From Halomonas huangheensis (GTDB lineage: Bacteria > Pseudomonadota > Gammaproteobacteria > Pseudomonadales > Halomonadaceae), in the NCBI RefSeq assembly GCF_001431725.1, contig NZ_CP013106.1, positions 3,472,001-3,536,000 on the forward strand: a DNA stretch of 64,000 bases, given 5' to 3'. The position numbers and the translations under genes were made by a program. The notes below the pieces were generated by a model. It saw nothing but the letters and a program-made list of their open reading frames with translations. It did no database searches and had not been told where the DNA came from. Positions 26,607 through 35,508 of the stretch are shown here, piece by piece (position 1 is the first letter of the stretch; every line of letters begins with the position of its first letter).

Positions 26607-27296
26607 ATGCCCTCAACCAGGCACTTCCTGTCGTCCATGCTGTCACGAGTAGGTATTGCGCGATTGGCTATATTCGGTCTGTTGTCGTTACTGGCACTGA
26701 CGGGGACGGCATATGCCAGCTCGCCTCAGGCCTTTGATGCTCGCTACCACCTGGCTGTCGATGGGTGGCCGGATGCGACCATCAAACATCGTGTCTCACG
26801 CGAGGGAGGCCATTGGCTAAGCGAAATGCACTCCAGCGTCGCTATCGCTGGAGGCAACGAGAGCGCACGTTTCATCGAAGATGGCGACCAACTTCGCGCG
26901 CTGAGCTACCGCAGCAACTACAGCATGCTCGGTGTCGGCAAGAGCTATCAACTCAACCGCGACCAGTTGGCTCACAAACCCGACCGCCAGACTGCGCTGA
27001 TCAGCCTGTCCCGCCAGGTACAGGAGGGTCGCTGCGAAAACGACTGCACGGTACGCTTCGTGGACTACAAGGGACGCGACGAAGTACTCGACTGGCGCCG
27101 CGTCGATGATACAAGTGTCCAGGTTGATGGCCAGACGGTGCAAGCCCCCACTATCGAACTACAGAATCCAGACAAGACGGATCGCCACATGGTCGTGAGT
27201 TTCCACCCCGACATTCCAGGCCTGTTGCTGCGTCTCGATTTCTACAAGCACGGCGAACAAGTGAGCCAGCTGAGCCTTTCTCGGTTGCAACTCTAG
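26607..27296 (+). CDS. DUF3108-family exported protein
   Basis: A 229-residue protein with an N-terminal signal or anchor segment (about residues 15-38, ending in TAYASS). The remainder is a beta-rich DUF3108 domain beginning FDARYHLAVDGWPDATIKH. Members are periplasmic or lipocalin-like proteins of unknown role. A CRCENDC-like pair of cysteines (GRCENDCTV) could form a disulphide. The 266-bp upstream gap shows no other gene. Nothing in the neighbourhood indicates function. Confidence 0.8.
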   Translation: MPSTRHFLSSMLSRVGIARLAIFGLLSLLALTGTAYASSPQAFDARYHLAVDGWPDATIKHRVSREGGHWLSEMHSSVAIAGGNESARFIEDGDQLRALSYRSNYSMLGVGKSYQLNRDQLAHKPDRQTALISLSRQVQEGRCENDCTVRFVDYKGRDEVLDWRRVDDTSVQVDGQTVQAPTIELQNPDKTDRHMVVSFHPDIPGLLLRLDFYKHGEQVSQLSLSRLQL

Positions 27297-27382
27297 CCCT
27301 CATTCAGCCCGCCGGTACTCATGCCCCTGAATCAGTCCAGCCCGGACGAAACCTTGCTGACGCTCGATGCCATGCCTTGGTC

Positions 27383-27436
27383 GGACTCGACGTTTCGACC
27401 GGACTCGACGTTTCGACCAGACACAAGGTTTCAACC
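27383..27436. repeat. 18-bp tandem repeat, two perfect and one diverged copy
   Basis: GGACTCGACGTTTCGACC at 27383-27400 and 27401-27418, then AGACACAAGGTTTCAACC at 27419-27436. It lies in the 257-bp gap before lysO. Confidence 0.88.
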
Positions 27437-27495
27437 TGGTACGATGGTCCTGTTGCTGAACGACTAAAACTGCATACAATCATGACCTTTCTGAT

Positions 27496-27521
27496 CTGAC
27501 CGCCTCACTGGGGGCGGTCAG
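27496..27521 (+). promoter_or_regulatory. Leader hairpin upstream of lysO
   Basis: CTGACCGCC-TCACTGGG-GGCGGTCAG, a perfect 9-bp stem, ends 32 bp before the lysO start. No T-run follows, and it is too small to be a lysine riboswitch. It could be an attenuator remnant or a start-site hairpin. Confidence 0.45.
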
Positions 27522-27553
27522 TCGCTTCTGTGGTCGAGAAAGGATGCTCCCCC

Positions 27554-28480
27554 ATGTTCAGCGGTCTTCTGATCGTGCTACTGCCGCTCGTGCTCGGTTA
27601 TCTGGTACCAGTGCACAACAGCCGAGTCATGGGCTGGATAAATCGCGGCGTCAACCTTTCCATCTACATCATTCTGATGTTGATGGGCATGTCTCTAGCG
27701 GGGCTTCCTGACCTTGCTACGCAGTTATCACGCATGGGTGGTCAGGCGCTGATGCTGTTCACGGTCATTACCCTTTGCAATCTGGCGGCATTGAGTTGGC
27801 TATCACGGCGTCTACGCCTGGACCTCGGCACACCGCATATCGTGCGTAATGCTCCGACCAGCAAGTTTGCCGCGCTCGCGGGATCGTTGTCGCTGGTAGG
27901 CGTCGTCTTCGCGGGCCTGGCTCTGGGTCTGGTAACAGCAAACTTCATCGGTGAAAGCCTGTTTGTCAGCGCCGAACACCTGGCCGAATGGGTGCTGTAC
28001 CTGCTGCTGGCTCTGATCGGCTGCCAACTGCGCAACTCGGGCATGCCGCTCAAACAGATTCTACTCAACCGCTACGGGCTGTTCATTGCGGTCACCCTTG
28101 CCTTGAGCTCGCTGTTGGGTGGCCTGATCGCAGCCCCACTACTGGACCTGCACTGGAACGAAGGCCTGGCCATGGCCGCCGGTTTCGGTTGGTACTCGCT
28201 GTCCGGCATCTTGATTGGTGACCACCTCGGACCGCTGCTGGGAGGCGTCGCCTTCTTCAATGACCTGACACGTGAACTGTTGGCCTTCGTGCTGATTCCA
28301 CTGTTGATCCGGCGAATGGCTCCACTCGCCATAGGTTACGGTGGTGCCACCTCCATGGACTTTACCCTACCCGTCATCCAGCAGCATGGCGGTGTATCCT
28401 GTGTGCCGATTGCTGTAGTCAGTGGTTTCCTGCTGTCATTGCTGTCACCACCACTGATCCTGTTTCTGCTATCACTGTGA
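27554..28480 (+). CDS. lysO: LysO-family lysine exporter
   Basis: A 308-residue inner-membrane protein related to E. coli LysO (YbjE). The C-terminal signature GGATSMDFTLPVIQQHGG and the central GFGWYSLSGILIGDHLGP are conserved, with about eight membrane segments. The ATG at 27554 has AAGGATG upstream; a GTG 24 bp earlier is less likely. LysO exports lysine and protects against thialysine. It is a single-gene unit. Confidence 0.88.
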   Translation: MFSGLLIVLLPLVLGYLVPVHNSRVMGWINRGVNLSIYIILMLMGMSLAGLPDLATQLSRMGGQALMLFTVITLCNLAALSWLSRRLRLDLGTPHIVRNAPTSKFAALAGSLSLVGVVFAGLALGLVTANFIGESLFVSAEHLAEWVLYLLLALIGCQLRNSGMPLKQILLNRYGLFIAVTLALSSLLGGLIAAPLLDLHWNEGLAMAAGFGWYSLSGILIGDHLGPLLGGVAFFNDLTRELLAFVLIPLLIRRMAPLAIGYGGATSMDFTLPVIQQHGGVSCVPIAVVSGFLLSLLSPPLILFLLSL

Positions 28481-28586
28481 TCGGCCTTGAGCCCCCAGCC
28501 TCCGGTCTCGCATCGAGGTCTGGGGGGATACTGACAGGCCGACACGCAATCCGTATGCTGACCTCATCCCCGAACGGATTACTGCT

Positions 28587-29645
28587 GTGACTCCATCCAA
28601 CCGGCGTATCACGCTCAAGGACCTCGCTCGCGAACTAGGCGTTTCCACGGCAAGTGTCTCCAACGCGTTCAATCGCCCTGACCAGCTTTCCCGAGAGCTA
28701 CGCCAGCATATTCTCAGTGAAGCCCGCCGCATGGGGTACCATGGCCCTGATGCACGTGCGCGTACGCTGCGTACCGGACGCTCCCAGATCATTGCTGTGG
28801 TGTTGGCCGAGACCTTGACCTACAGCCTCAATGACGCGGTATCCAGCGAACTGTTGACCGGCATCACCGAGGTGCTTGATGCCCACGGTCATACCCTGTT
28901 GCTGCTGTCAGCCGGACGCCAGCCGGCCGTCCGTCAAATGCCCGCATCGTCCAGCATGGCGGATGGCTTCATCGTCTACGGCTTGATGCCTGGCGACAGT
29001 CTGATCGGTGAATTGCCCTCTCACCGCCCGCTGGTGGCGGTAGACTTTCATATCAACGGCCAGCCCACCGTGCATATCGACAATGAACCAGCCTCTTTCG
29101 CGATAACTCGTCATGCCCTGCATCAGGCGCCGAAAAGGGTCGGTATTATCTGCCTGCGCCTGGCCACTACCACGGTCAATGGTCGCCTCACTGCAGAGCA
29201 TGAATGGCTCAGTGTCCAGAGCACCATTACCCGTTCGCGTCTCGACGGCTATTTCCGGGCCCTGGAAGAATACGGACTGAGTCGCGATGACATCCCACTG
29301 TGGAACATCGAGGAGAACATCCATGCGGTCTGCGCCCCGGTCATCGAAGAGATTCTCGACCTGCCAGCGGAGCAACGTCCCGACCTGCTGCTGTGCATGT
29401 CCGACCGCATTGCCCTGACTGCCCTGACTCTCGCAGAACAGCGCGGAATTCGAGTCCCCGAGGACCTTCGACTGACGGGGTTCGACGGCATTGAGGAGGG
29501 GCAGTACCGTGCACCACGCCTGACGACAGTACGTCAGGACAGTATCGAGAAGGGACGCATGGCAGCGCGTATGGTCCTGGGGCTCGACACGCCCCATGAC
29601 CGCCTGCTGCAGACCAATCTGTTGATTGGTGAAACCTGCCCCTGA
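28587..29645 (+). CDS. LacI-family transcriptional regulator
   Basis: A 352-residue regulator starting at GTG 28587. The helix-turn-helix is ITLKDLARELGVSTASVSNAFN (within residues 8-29), followed by a hinge helix and a periplasmic-binding-like sensor domain ending in EDLRLTGFDGIEEGQYRAPRLTTVRQD. The sensor domain usually binds a sugar or nucleoside. No obvious target operon adjoins it; the closest plus-strand genes are the BaeSR pair. Effector unknown. Confidence 0.87.
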   Translation: MTPSNRRITLKDLARELGVSTASVSNAFNRPDQLSRELRQHILSEARRMGYHGPDARARTLRTGRSQIIAVVLAETLTYSLNDAVSSELLTGITEVLDAHGHTLLLLSAGRQPAVRQMPASSSMADGFIVYGLMPGDSLIGELPSHRPLVAVDFHINGQPTVHIDNEPASFAITRHALHQAPKRVGIICLRLATTTVNGRLTAEHEWLSVQSTITRSRLDGYFRALEEYGLSRDDIPLWNIEENIHAVCAPVIEEILDLPAEQRPDLLLCMSDRIALTALTLAEQRGIRVPEDLRLTGFDGIEEGQYRAPRLTTVRQDSIEKGRMAARMVLGLDTPHDRLLQTNLLIGETCP

Positions 29646-29825
29646 ACCGGCCCCTTGCGACACCTGCACAAAGATTTCACCATTTCTGCCGCTTTTCACC
29701 ACACAGAGATGGCATTCTGAGGGCATGAATTCGACGCAGTGGGCGATTCCCCTCGTAATGCACCTCGAAGCGGGCCGGCTCTACCCGGCGTCGATTGAAC
29801 GACCTATTGTGGAGTCTCCCCTTTC

Positions 29826-31265
29826 ATGTCTGCGAAACGTCTGCTGCAGCCTGCCTTTTCCCGGCTTGGTCTCAAGCTCTTCGCCATTATTCTGGTGGTC
29901 AACGTAGCCATCGCCGGGCTGGTATTTGTAGCGATTTCGCGCAGTCTTGATCAAGGCTTTATCGAATATCTCGACCACGCCCAGACCCAGCGCGCCGAAA
30001 CGCTGGCCGAAGGCCTCGGTGAAGCCTGGTCTCGGCGTCAGGATTGGCAATGGCTACGCCAATCACCACGTGCCTGGCACCACCTGGTGCGCCGTCAGCT
30101 GTGGCCGACCGACAACCTGCCCCCTCTCAGTATCGAAGGCAATCTTGGTGATCCCCGCGACTTCGTACTTCACGATGCCAATGGCCTGCCGGTGATCGGC
30201 CTGCCTCCCAACGATGACGACATGGCCGCTGAGCTGCGCTGGCTACCCGTCATGAGTGAGGGCGTCCAGGTCGGAAAGCTCGGTTATCGACCTCCGGAAC
30301 AACTGATGGCGCGCATGGATCGATTGTTTCTGAACCAGCAGCGACGCAATCTGACGATCATCGTGGGCGCTCTCGCCCTGGCGTCACTATTGCTGGCGAC
30401 TGCCCTTTCCTGGTGGCTGGGGCGACGTGCACGCGGCATGGCCATGGCCACGCGCCGCCTGACCGAAGGCGACTACAGCACGCGTCTTCCCGAACGCGGC
30501 CGCGACGAACTGTCCAGCTTGTCACATGACTTCAATGTACTGGCCGAAACCCTGGAGACCAGTCGCGAAGCTCGTACACGTTGGGTATCGGATATTGCCC
30601 ATGAGCTGCGTACACCCCTGGCGGTGCTTCGTGGTGAGATCGAGGCCATGCAGGATGGTATTCGCTCTCTGAATCAGGACAACCTGCACTCCCTGGCTCA
30701 GGAGGTAGGCCAACTGGAGCGTCTGGTGGGCGACTTGCGCCTGCTGTCGCAGAGCGACGCCGGGGCCCTCGAGGTACAACTCGCGCCGCTGGACCTGAGC
30801 GACAGTCTGGCGACACGACTCGAGGAAGCCCGTGGCTGGTTGGATGACCATGGTCTACAACTTGAATACGATCTGCAGGGCCCAGCCTGGATACGCGGTG
30901 ATATGCAACGCCTGCGCCAGTTATGGAATAACCTGCTCGACAACACCTGCGCTTATACCCAGGCACCGGGCAAGGTCAAAGTCAGTTTGACTCGCAGTGC
31001 CACAGACTGGGTTCTACGCCTGGAGGACAGCGCCCCAGGCGTGCCGGTCTCCGAATTGCCGCGCCTTACCGAACGCCTGTATCGTGTCGAAGGTTCACGC
31101 AGCCGCGCCAGCGGTGGTAGTGGCCTGGGGCTGTCGATTGCCACCGCCCTGGCTCGCGCTCACGATGCCGACATGCAGCCCACCCAATCGGCACTGGGTG
31201 GGATATGCTGGACGCTGCGTTTCCCTGCGCTACCCGCGCACCTGCAGCTTGAGGAAGAGCAATGA
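29826..31265 (+). CDS. baeS: BaeS-type sensor histidine kinase
   Basis: A 479-residue membrane kinase. Two membrane segments (about residues 17-40 and 175-200) flank a periplasmic sensor of about 135 residues. A HAMP domain follows, then the dimerisation helix with phospho-acceptor His259 in SDIAHELRTPLAVL, and the ATPase domain with N-box NNLLDNTCAY and G-box GGSGLGLSI. It overlaps the regulator gene by 4 bp (ATGA). The two Spy paralogues downstream match the known BaeSR regulon in E. coli, supporting an envelope-stress role. Confidence 0.87.
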   Translation: MSAKRLLQPAFSRLGLKLFAIILVVNVAIAGLVFVAISRSLDQGFIEYLDHAQTQRAETLAEGLGEAWSRRQDWQWLRQSPRAWHHLVRRQLWPTDNLPPLSIEGNLGDPRDFVLHDANGLPVIGLPPNDDDMAAELRWLPVMSEGVQVGKLGYRPPEQLMARMDRLFLNQQRRNLTIIVGALALASLLLATALSWWLGRRARGMAMATRRLTEGDYSTRLPERGRDELSSLSHDFNVLAETLETSREARTRWVSDIAHELRTPLAVLRGEIEAMQDGIRSLNQDNLHSLAQEVGQLERLVGDLRLLSQSDAGALEVQLAPLDLSDSLATRLEEARGWLDDHGLQLEYDLQGPAWIRGDMQRLRQLWNNLLDNTCAYTQAPGKVKVSLTRSATDWVLRLEDSAPGVPVSELPRLTERLYRVEGSRSRASGGSGLGLSIATALARAHDADMQPTQSALGGICWTLRFPALPAHLQLEEEQ

Positions 31266-31966
31266 CCGATGTGCCCAACGCCAGCGACCAGATTCTGATC
31301 GTCGAAGACGAGCCCAAGATTGCTCGGCTGGTTGCCGACTACCTGAATGGCAGCGGCTACCCGACACACCATATCGACAATGGTGACCAGGTCATTACCT
31401 GGTTGAGCGAAACCGAACAGCGGCCACAGCTGGTGCTGCTTGATCTGATGCTGCCCGGCACCGACGGCCTGACGCTGTGCCGCGAGATTCGTCAGCGCTG
31501 GCCACGTATTGCGATCATCATGCTGACCGCCCGGGTCGAGGAAGTCGACCGCCTGTTGGGTCTGGAACTGGGTGCCGACGACTATATCTGCAAGCCATTC
31601 AGCCCCCGAGAGGTCGTGGCCAGAGCCAAGGCCGTACTGCGTCGCAGCCAGGCTCAGGACAACAGCATTCCGGGGCATGATCTGCTACTCGATGAAAATG
31701 GTTGGCGCGCCCTCGCCGATGGCCAGGATCTGGGCCTTACCGCAGTGGAGTTTCAACTGCTCAAGGTGATGATGCAGTCACCGGGACGCATCTTTGCCCG
31801 CGAGCAACTCATGGATCATATGTATCGTGACCATCGTATCGTCTCGGAGCGTACCGTCGATAGCCATATCAAGAAGCTGCGCAAGAAGATCGCGGATATC
31901 TGGCCAGAGCGCGAAATCATCCGCTCGGTCTATGGTGTAGGCTACAAGTACCAGCCGGAAGAATAG
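31262..31966 (+). CDS. baeR: BaeR-type OmpR-family response regulator
   Basis: A 234-residue regulator. The receiver domain has phospho-acceptor Asp61 in LVLLDLMLPGTDG and the switch Lys in YICKPFSPREVVAR. The winged-helix effector ends with SVYGVGYKYQPEE. The start ATG overlaps the baeS stop. Likely targets are the Spy-like genes 1.7 and 2.5 kb downstream, which share a 28-bp upstream element. Confidence 0.88.
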   Translation: MTDVPNASDQILIVEDEPKIARLVADYLNGSGYPTHHIDNGDQVITWLSETEQRPQLVLLDLMLPGTDGLTLCREIRQRWPRIAIIMLTARVEEVDRLLGLELGADDYICKPFSPREVVARAKAVLRRSQAQDNSIPGHDLLLDENGWRALADGQDLGLTAVEFQLLKVMMQSPGRIFAREQLMDHMYRDHRIVSERTVDSHIKKLRKKIADIWPEREIIRSVYGVGYKYQPEE

Positions 31967-31994
31967 GCTCACAAGATAGCCCCGCGAGGCCCGC

Positions 31995-32834
31995 ATGGCC
32001 CATAGCCAGCCCCACCACCCTGCATCGAGGTTTCTGCGCGATCCACGCCTGCCCTGGCTTGAAATTCGTCGCGTGAGGGCTGGCAATGCCTTCAGTCATG
32101 GCATGCATAGCCACGACTGCCATTCCTTTGGTGCCATCCTCTCGGGACATTCCGAGTATCGCAACGGCACACACAGTACCGACGTTGGACGTGGTGACAC
32201 CGTCATCATCAATGTCGAGGATCGCCACGCCTGCAACAGCCGGTCGGATGCCGCCTGGTCATACGATATGATCTATCTCGACAGCCATTGGCTGGCGGAG
32301 CGCTGTTCCGCCGCCACAGGTGCTGCCAACATCGATATACCAATGTTCAGCGCTGGAACCAGTGCCGATCCTCGCCTGCACAGCGCACTGGTGAAGCTGG
32401 CCGATGCGCTGGATTCTCCGTCCGTCACTCGACTCGAATGCGAGAGTCACGCCGAGACCCTCTGCGGTCTGTTGCACGATAGTCTCCACCCTCTCCCATT
32501 ACCCGACGTACCTCCCGAGCGCCTCGAGAGAGTCATGGAGTTCATGGCCAGTGAGTGGCAACGCGATCTGAGCCTTCAGGAGCTGTGTCACGTCGCCGAC
32601 TGCGGTCCCACCAGTTTGATCGCCGCCTTTCGCCATCACTACGGCCTGACGCCTCATGCCGCGCTGGTTGATCTACGCGTGCGCCAGGCTCGCCAACGCC
32701 TGCGTCGCGGACTGGCAATTGCCGATGTCGCCCAGGACTGCGGTTTTGCTGATCAGGCCCACTTGCAACGCACCTTCAAACGGCTGCTTGCCACCACACC
32801 CGCACACTACCAGGGACGTCGCTTGCGCCCCTGA
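31995..32834 (+). CDS. AraC-family regulator with cupin-type sensor domain
   Basis: A 279-residue regulator. The N-terminal half (about residues 25-110) is an AraC-type cupin with HSHDCHSFGAILSG, and the C-terminal two helix-turn-helix units end in CGFADQAHLQRTFKRLLATTPAHY. It is convergent with a LysE-family exporter, an arrangement in which the regulator commonly controls the exporter. Inducer unknown. Confidence 0.85.
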   Translation: MAHSQPHHPASRFLRDPRLPWLEIRRVRAGNAFSHGMHSHDCHSFGAILSGHSEYRNGTHSTDVGRGDTVIINVEDRHACNSRSDAAWSYDMIYLDSHWLAERCSAATGAANIDIPMFSAGTSADPRLHSALVKLADALDSPSVTRLECESHAETLCGLLHDSLHPLPLPDVPPERLERVMEFMASEWQRDLSLQELCHVADCGPTSLIAAFRHHYGLTPHAALVDLRVRQARQRLRRGLAIADVAQDCGFADQAHLQRTFKRLLATTPAHYQGRRLRP

Positions 32835-32843
32835 AACTGCCTG

Positions 32844-33437
32844 CTATGCCAGACCCAGCAACACCGCACTCATCATCAGCAATATCGCCAGAACGCGATT
32901 CATCCACAGCTGCTGTGGTGCCGATCTCAGCCAGCGACTCATATGCCCGCCGACCAGCGCCCAGACGCTGATCGACGCCAGGCAGATCATCCCCCACAGC
33001 AGCGCATAGCCCGTGACACCAAACGTGCTACCGGCATCCACGAACATGCCCATGCCTGCTGCCGATGCCAACCAGGCTTTGGGATTCAACCACTGCATCA
33101 AGGCTCCGGTCAGCGCACCGGAGGGTCGCACGCTACTATCTATCTCCAACTCTGCCGACGCCGTCAGCAACCGCACGGCCAACCACAGCAGAAAGACCAC
33201 CCCTGCCATTCGGACCAGAGTGCGCAGCCAGGGCAATACCTGCCAGACCTCACTCAAGCCCATGCCGATCAACCACAGCAACAGGGTAAATCCACTGCTG
33301 GCCCCAACCACCAACGGCATGGCACTCCGCCAACCAAAGCGAACGCCAGTGGACAACACCAACAGGTTGACCGGCCCGGGAGAGATCGACGCAACCAGGG
33401 CAAAGGACGACATCGACAGCAGCACACTCGCAGACAT
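32844..33437 (-). CDS. LysE/RhtB-family amino acid exporter
   Basis: A 197-residue inner-membrane protein with about six segments. The N-terminal SISPGPVNLLVLSTGVRFG and central QWLNPKAWLASAAGM are family signatures. Members export amino acids or homoserine lactones; substrate unknown. It ends 10 bp from the AraC stop codon. Confidence 0.87.
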   Translation of the reverse strand: MSASVLLSMSSFALVASISPGPVNLLVLSTGVRFGWRSAMPLVVGASSGFTLLLWLIGMGLSEVWQVLPWLRTLVRMAGVVFLLWLAVRLLTASAELEIDSSVRPSGALTGALMQWLNPKAWLASAAGMGMFVDAGSTFGVTGYALLWGMICLASISVWALVGGHMSRWLRSAPQQLWMNRVLAILLMMSAVLLGLA

Positions 33438-33539
33438 GGGGTCACTCCATTCATCAGGGAATCAGGAGTGTGAGGCACCACGCAGTTGGTTTATTGAACA
33501 GAATTTCAGTCGCATGGATCGCCGTGACTTGCGAGGTCT

Positions 33540-33567
33540 CTGCACATTCGCTGCATAGGGTTTGCAC
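33540..33567 (+). promoter_or_regulatory. Shared 28-bp element upstream of Spy-like gene 1
   Basis: CTGCACATTCGCTGCAT followed by AGGGTTTGCAC. The same 28 bp, with one difference, lie at 34322-34349 upstream of the second paralogue. It contains three TGCA units spaced about 11 bp apart, as expected for binding of an OmpR-family regulator dimer to direct repeats. Confidence 0.75.
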
Positions 33568-33640
33568 GACACCAGCCGATAGTGGAATGCGTCAAATGAA
33601 AGCACCACTCACTGGTGCACCAATAACGAAGGAGACATGA

Positions 33641-34246
33641 ATGACGACATCATTCACCCGCAAGGCACTGATCCCCACCATCCTGACCGCTGTTCTGCTG
33701 CCGGTATCAATGGGCGCGCTGGCTGGCGAGAAGGCCGCAATGGAAGATCACGCATCCAACCACGCTGGCCCACACCATGAACAACGCGATGAGTTGTTCG
33801 ATCGCGCAGGCATCGACGACGCCACTCGTGAAGCACTGCACCAGGCCGAAATCAGCCATCACGATGCCATCAAGCAGGTCAATACCGATTACCGCGAGCA
33901 ACGCCAGCAGATCCTCGGCGAAGACGGCATGGCGGCACTCAAGCAGGCCGGAGACGAACTGCGAGAAGAGCGGGTAACCGCGCTGATGGACGAGTGGCAG
34001 CTGTCTGACGATGACCGAGCTAAACTCCAGCAAACACGCGAGGGTTTCCACGACAGCGTACAGGCGCTGCGTGCCCGCGATTTCGAGAGCCGTGAAGCTC
34101 GCCGCCAGGCATGGGACGAATTGCGCACCAGTACTCATGCCGCATTGGTCGAAGTGCTGAGTGAAGAGCAGATCAAGGAACTGCGTCATACCATGATGCC
34201 GGGCCGCGACGGTGGTCACCATGGCCACCATTCGCATCGCGCCTGA
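33641..34246 (+). CDS. Spy/CpxP-family periplasmic protein, paralogue 1
   Basis: A 201-residue protein with a signal peptide (about residues 1-28, ending GALA before GEK). The rest is highly helical and charged, with a TLMDEWQLS-like motif (ALMDEWQLSDDDRAKLQQ) and a His-rich tail (HHGHHSHRA). Spy-type proteins are ATP-independent periplasmic chaperones; LTxxQ repeats of classical Spy are replaced here by related segments. GGAG precedes the ATG. It forms a tandem pair with the next gene, and both lie downstream of baeSR. Confidence 0.78.
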   Translation: MTTSFTRKALIPTILTAVLLPVSMGALAGEKAAMEDHASNHAGPHHEQRDELFDRAGIDDATREALHQAEISHHDAIKQVNTDYREQRQQILGEDGMAALKQAGDELREERVTALMDEWQLSDDDRAKLQQTREGFHDSVQALRARDFESREARRQAWDELRTSTHAALVEVLSEEQIKELRHTMMPGRDGGHHGHHSHRA

Positions 34247-34321
34247 TTCGGCTTGCCCCGGATCATCTGTCCTTCTGGAACATGACCTTCCATACCCCAT
34301 CGCAGCCAACTTGTTGTCTTT

Positions 34322-34349
34322 CTGCACATTCGCTGCATGGGGTTTGCAC
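34322..34349 (+). promoter_or_regulatory. Shared 28-bp element upstream of Spy-like gene 2
   Basis: Differs at a single base from 33540-33567 and sits at nearly the same distance from the next start codon (81 versus 73 bp). Confidence 0.75.
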
Positions 34350-34430
34350 AGCTGAGACGGATACTGGATGGCATCAGGGGCAAGTCAGCCCCGCGCGGCT
34401 CTCAGTCGCGATTGCTGAAGGAGATAGCCA

Positions 34431-35027
34431 ATGAAATTTCCCTTTACCCGTAAAGCACTGATCCCTGCTGTTGTGAGCGCCATGCTGCTGCCGATGTCTC
34501 TGAGCGCAGTGGCCGGCGACCACCCGCAGCACCACGGTTCCTGGCAGGAAAAGCGTACCGAACTGTTTGATCGTGCCGATATCGATGTCGATCAGCGCGA
34601 GCAACTCGACCAGGCCCGTACCGAATACCAGCAAGCGTTGGAAGAACTCAGCGCCGACTATGCGCAACAGCGCCAGGACATTCTCGGCGAGGACGGTATC
34701 GCGGCCCTCAAGCAGGCCATCCACGATATCCGCGAAGAGCGTATCACCACCCTGATGGACGAGTGGCAGCTCTCCGACGAGGACCGCGCCAGCCTTCAGC
34801 AGACCCGCGAAGACTTCCGCAGTAACATGAAGTCATTGGCCGACCAGCAATTCGATAGCGATGAAGACCGTCACCAAGCCTGGAAAGAGCTACACACCAA
34901 TACCCATGACTCCCTGGCCGAGGTATTGAGCGAAGAGCAGATTCAGGAACTTACCCACGCCTTGATGCCACGTGGTCCACGCTTCGGCGGCGATCATGAC
35001 ATGAATGAGGCAGATCCTTCCTCCTGA
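34431..35027 (+). CDS. Spy/CpxP-family periplasmic protein, paralogue 2
   Basis: A 198-residue paralogue of the preceding gene: the same FTRKALIP leader, LFDRADID, QILGEDGxAALKQA-like and LMDEWQLSDEDRASLQQTRE segments. A signal peptide is predicted (about residues 1-28). The C-terminus differs: the His-rich tail of paralogue 1 is replaced by GGDHDMNEADPSS. A strong GAAGGAGA ribosome site is present and a terminator follows. The pair clearly arose by duplication that included the promoter. Confidence 0.78.
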   Translation: MKFPFTRKALIPAVVSAMLLPMSLSAVAGDHPQHHGSWQEKRTELFDRADIDVDQREQLDQARTEYQQALEELSADYAQQRQDILGEDGIAALKQAIHDIREERITTLMDEWQLSDEDRASLQQTREDFRSNMKSLADQQFDSDEDRHQAWKELHTNTHDSLAEVLSEEQIQELTHALMPRGPRFGGDHDMNEADPSS

Positions 35028-35054
35028 CCCTTCCTTTCCCGTCAGTGGTAATAC

Positions 35055-35078
35055 ATGCCCGGCTTTGCCGGGCATTTT
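35055..35078 (+). terminator. Terminator after the Spy-like genes
   Basis: ATGCCCGGC-TTT-GCCGGGCAT followed by TTTC, 28 bp after the stop codon. Confidence 0.9.
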
Positions 35079-35508
35079 CATTTCCTCTCAACTCTCACCA
35101 GTCAACGCTCCCCGCTCCTCTGGCGCCCCATTCAGTTCACTCCCTCCACCTCATTTCGCAGCCTGTGGTTGAAGCTGCGTTTGTGACTCACCTTGCAACC
35201 TCTCGAACGACTCTGTATTTTATTGAACGTCCAATTAACAAAAAACGCTGTTGAGTCCCCCGACGAAACAGCACGAGACCCGTCGCAAGGGTCGAGCCGA
35301 GTCACGACGAGAAACGCCCAATCGCTGTGCAGTGCGCAATGACAGGGACAGCACTCACCCGCCGGATCATCATCTGGTAGTGGACAGGTAAGTATCAGCA
35401 ACCACAGCGCCAGCACGGCTGGATTGATGGCAATGGTCACTGCGGCACAGCACGGATCACTGCCTGGCGACTCGCGTACTCACTTCACTCATTCAAGGGA
35501 GTTCGTGC
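35079..35508. other. Upstream region of betT
   Basis: A 430-bp gap without a recognisable gene. It contains the BetI-like box at 35220-35238 in an AT-rich segment (TGTATTTTATTG), which is the best promoter candidate for betT. Confidence 0.5.
35220..35238. promoter_or_regulatory. BetI-like operator upstream of betT
   Basis: TTATTGAACGTCCAATTAA is nearly a perfect dyad (ATTGnACGTnCAAT core). It closely resembles the choline-responsive BetI boxes between betT and betIBA in enteric bacteria. It lies 270 bp before the betT start. betIBA is not in the window, so BetI would act in trans. Confidence 0.7.

Noticed and set aside
27297..27553. Lysine riboswitch in front of lysO
   Set aside because: Only a 9-bp hairpin and an 18-bp repeat are present; the long multi-helix riboswitch structure and its conserved bases are not seen.
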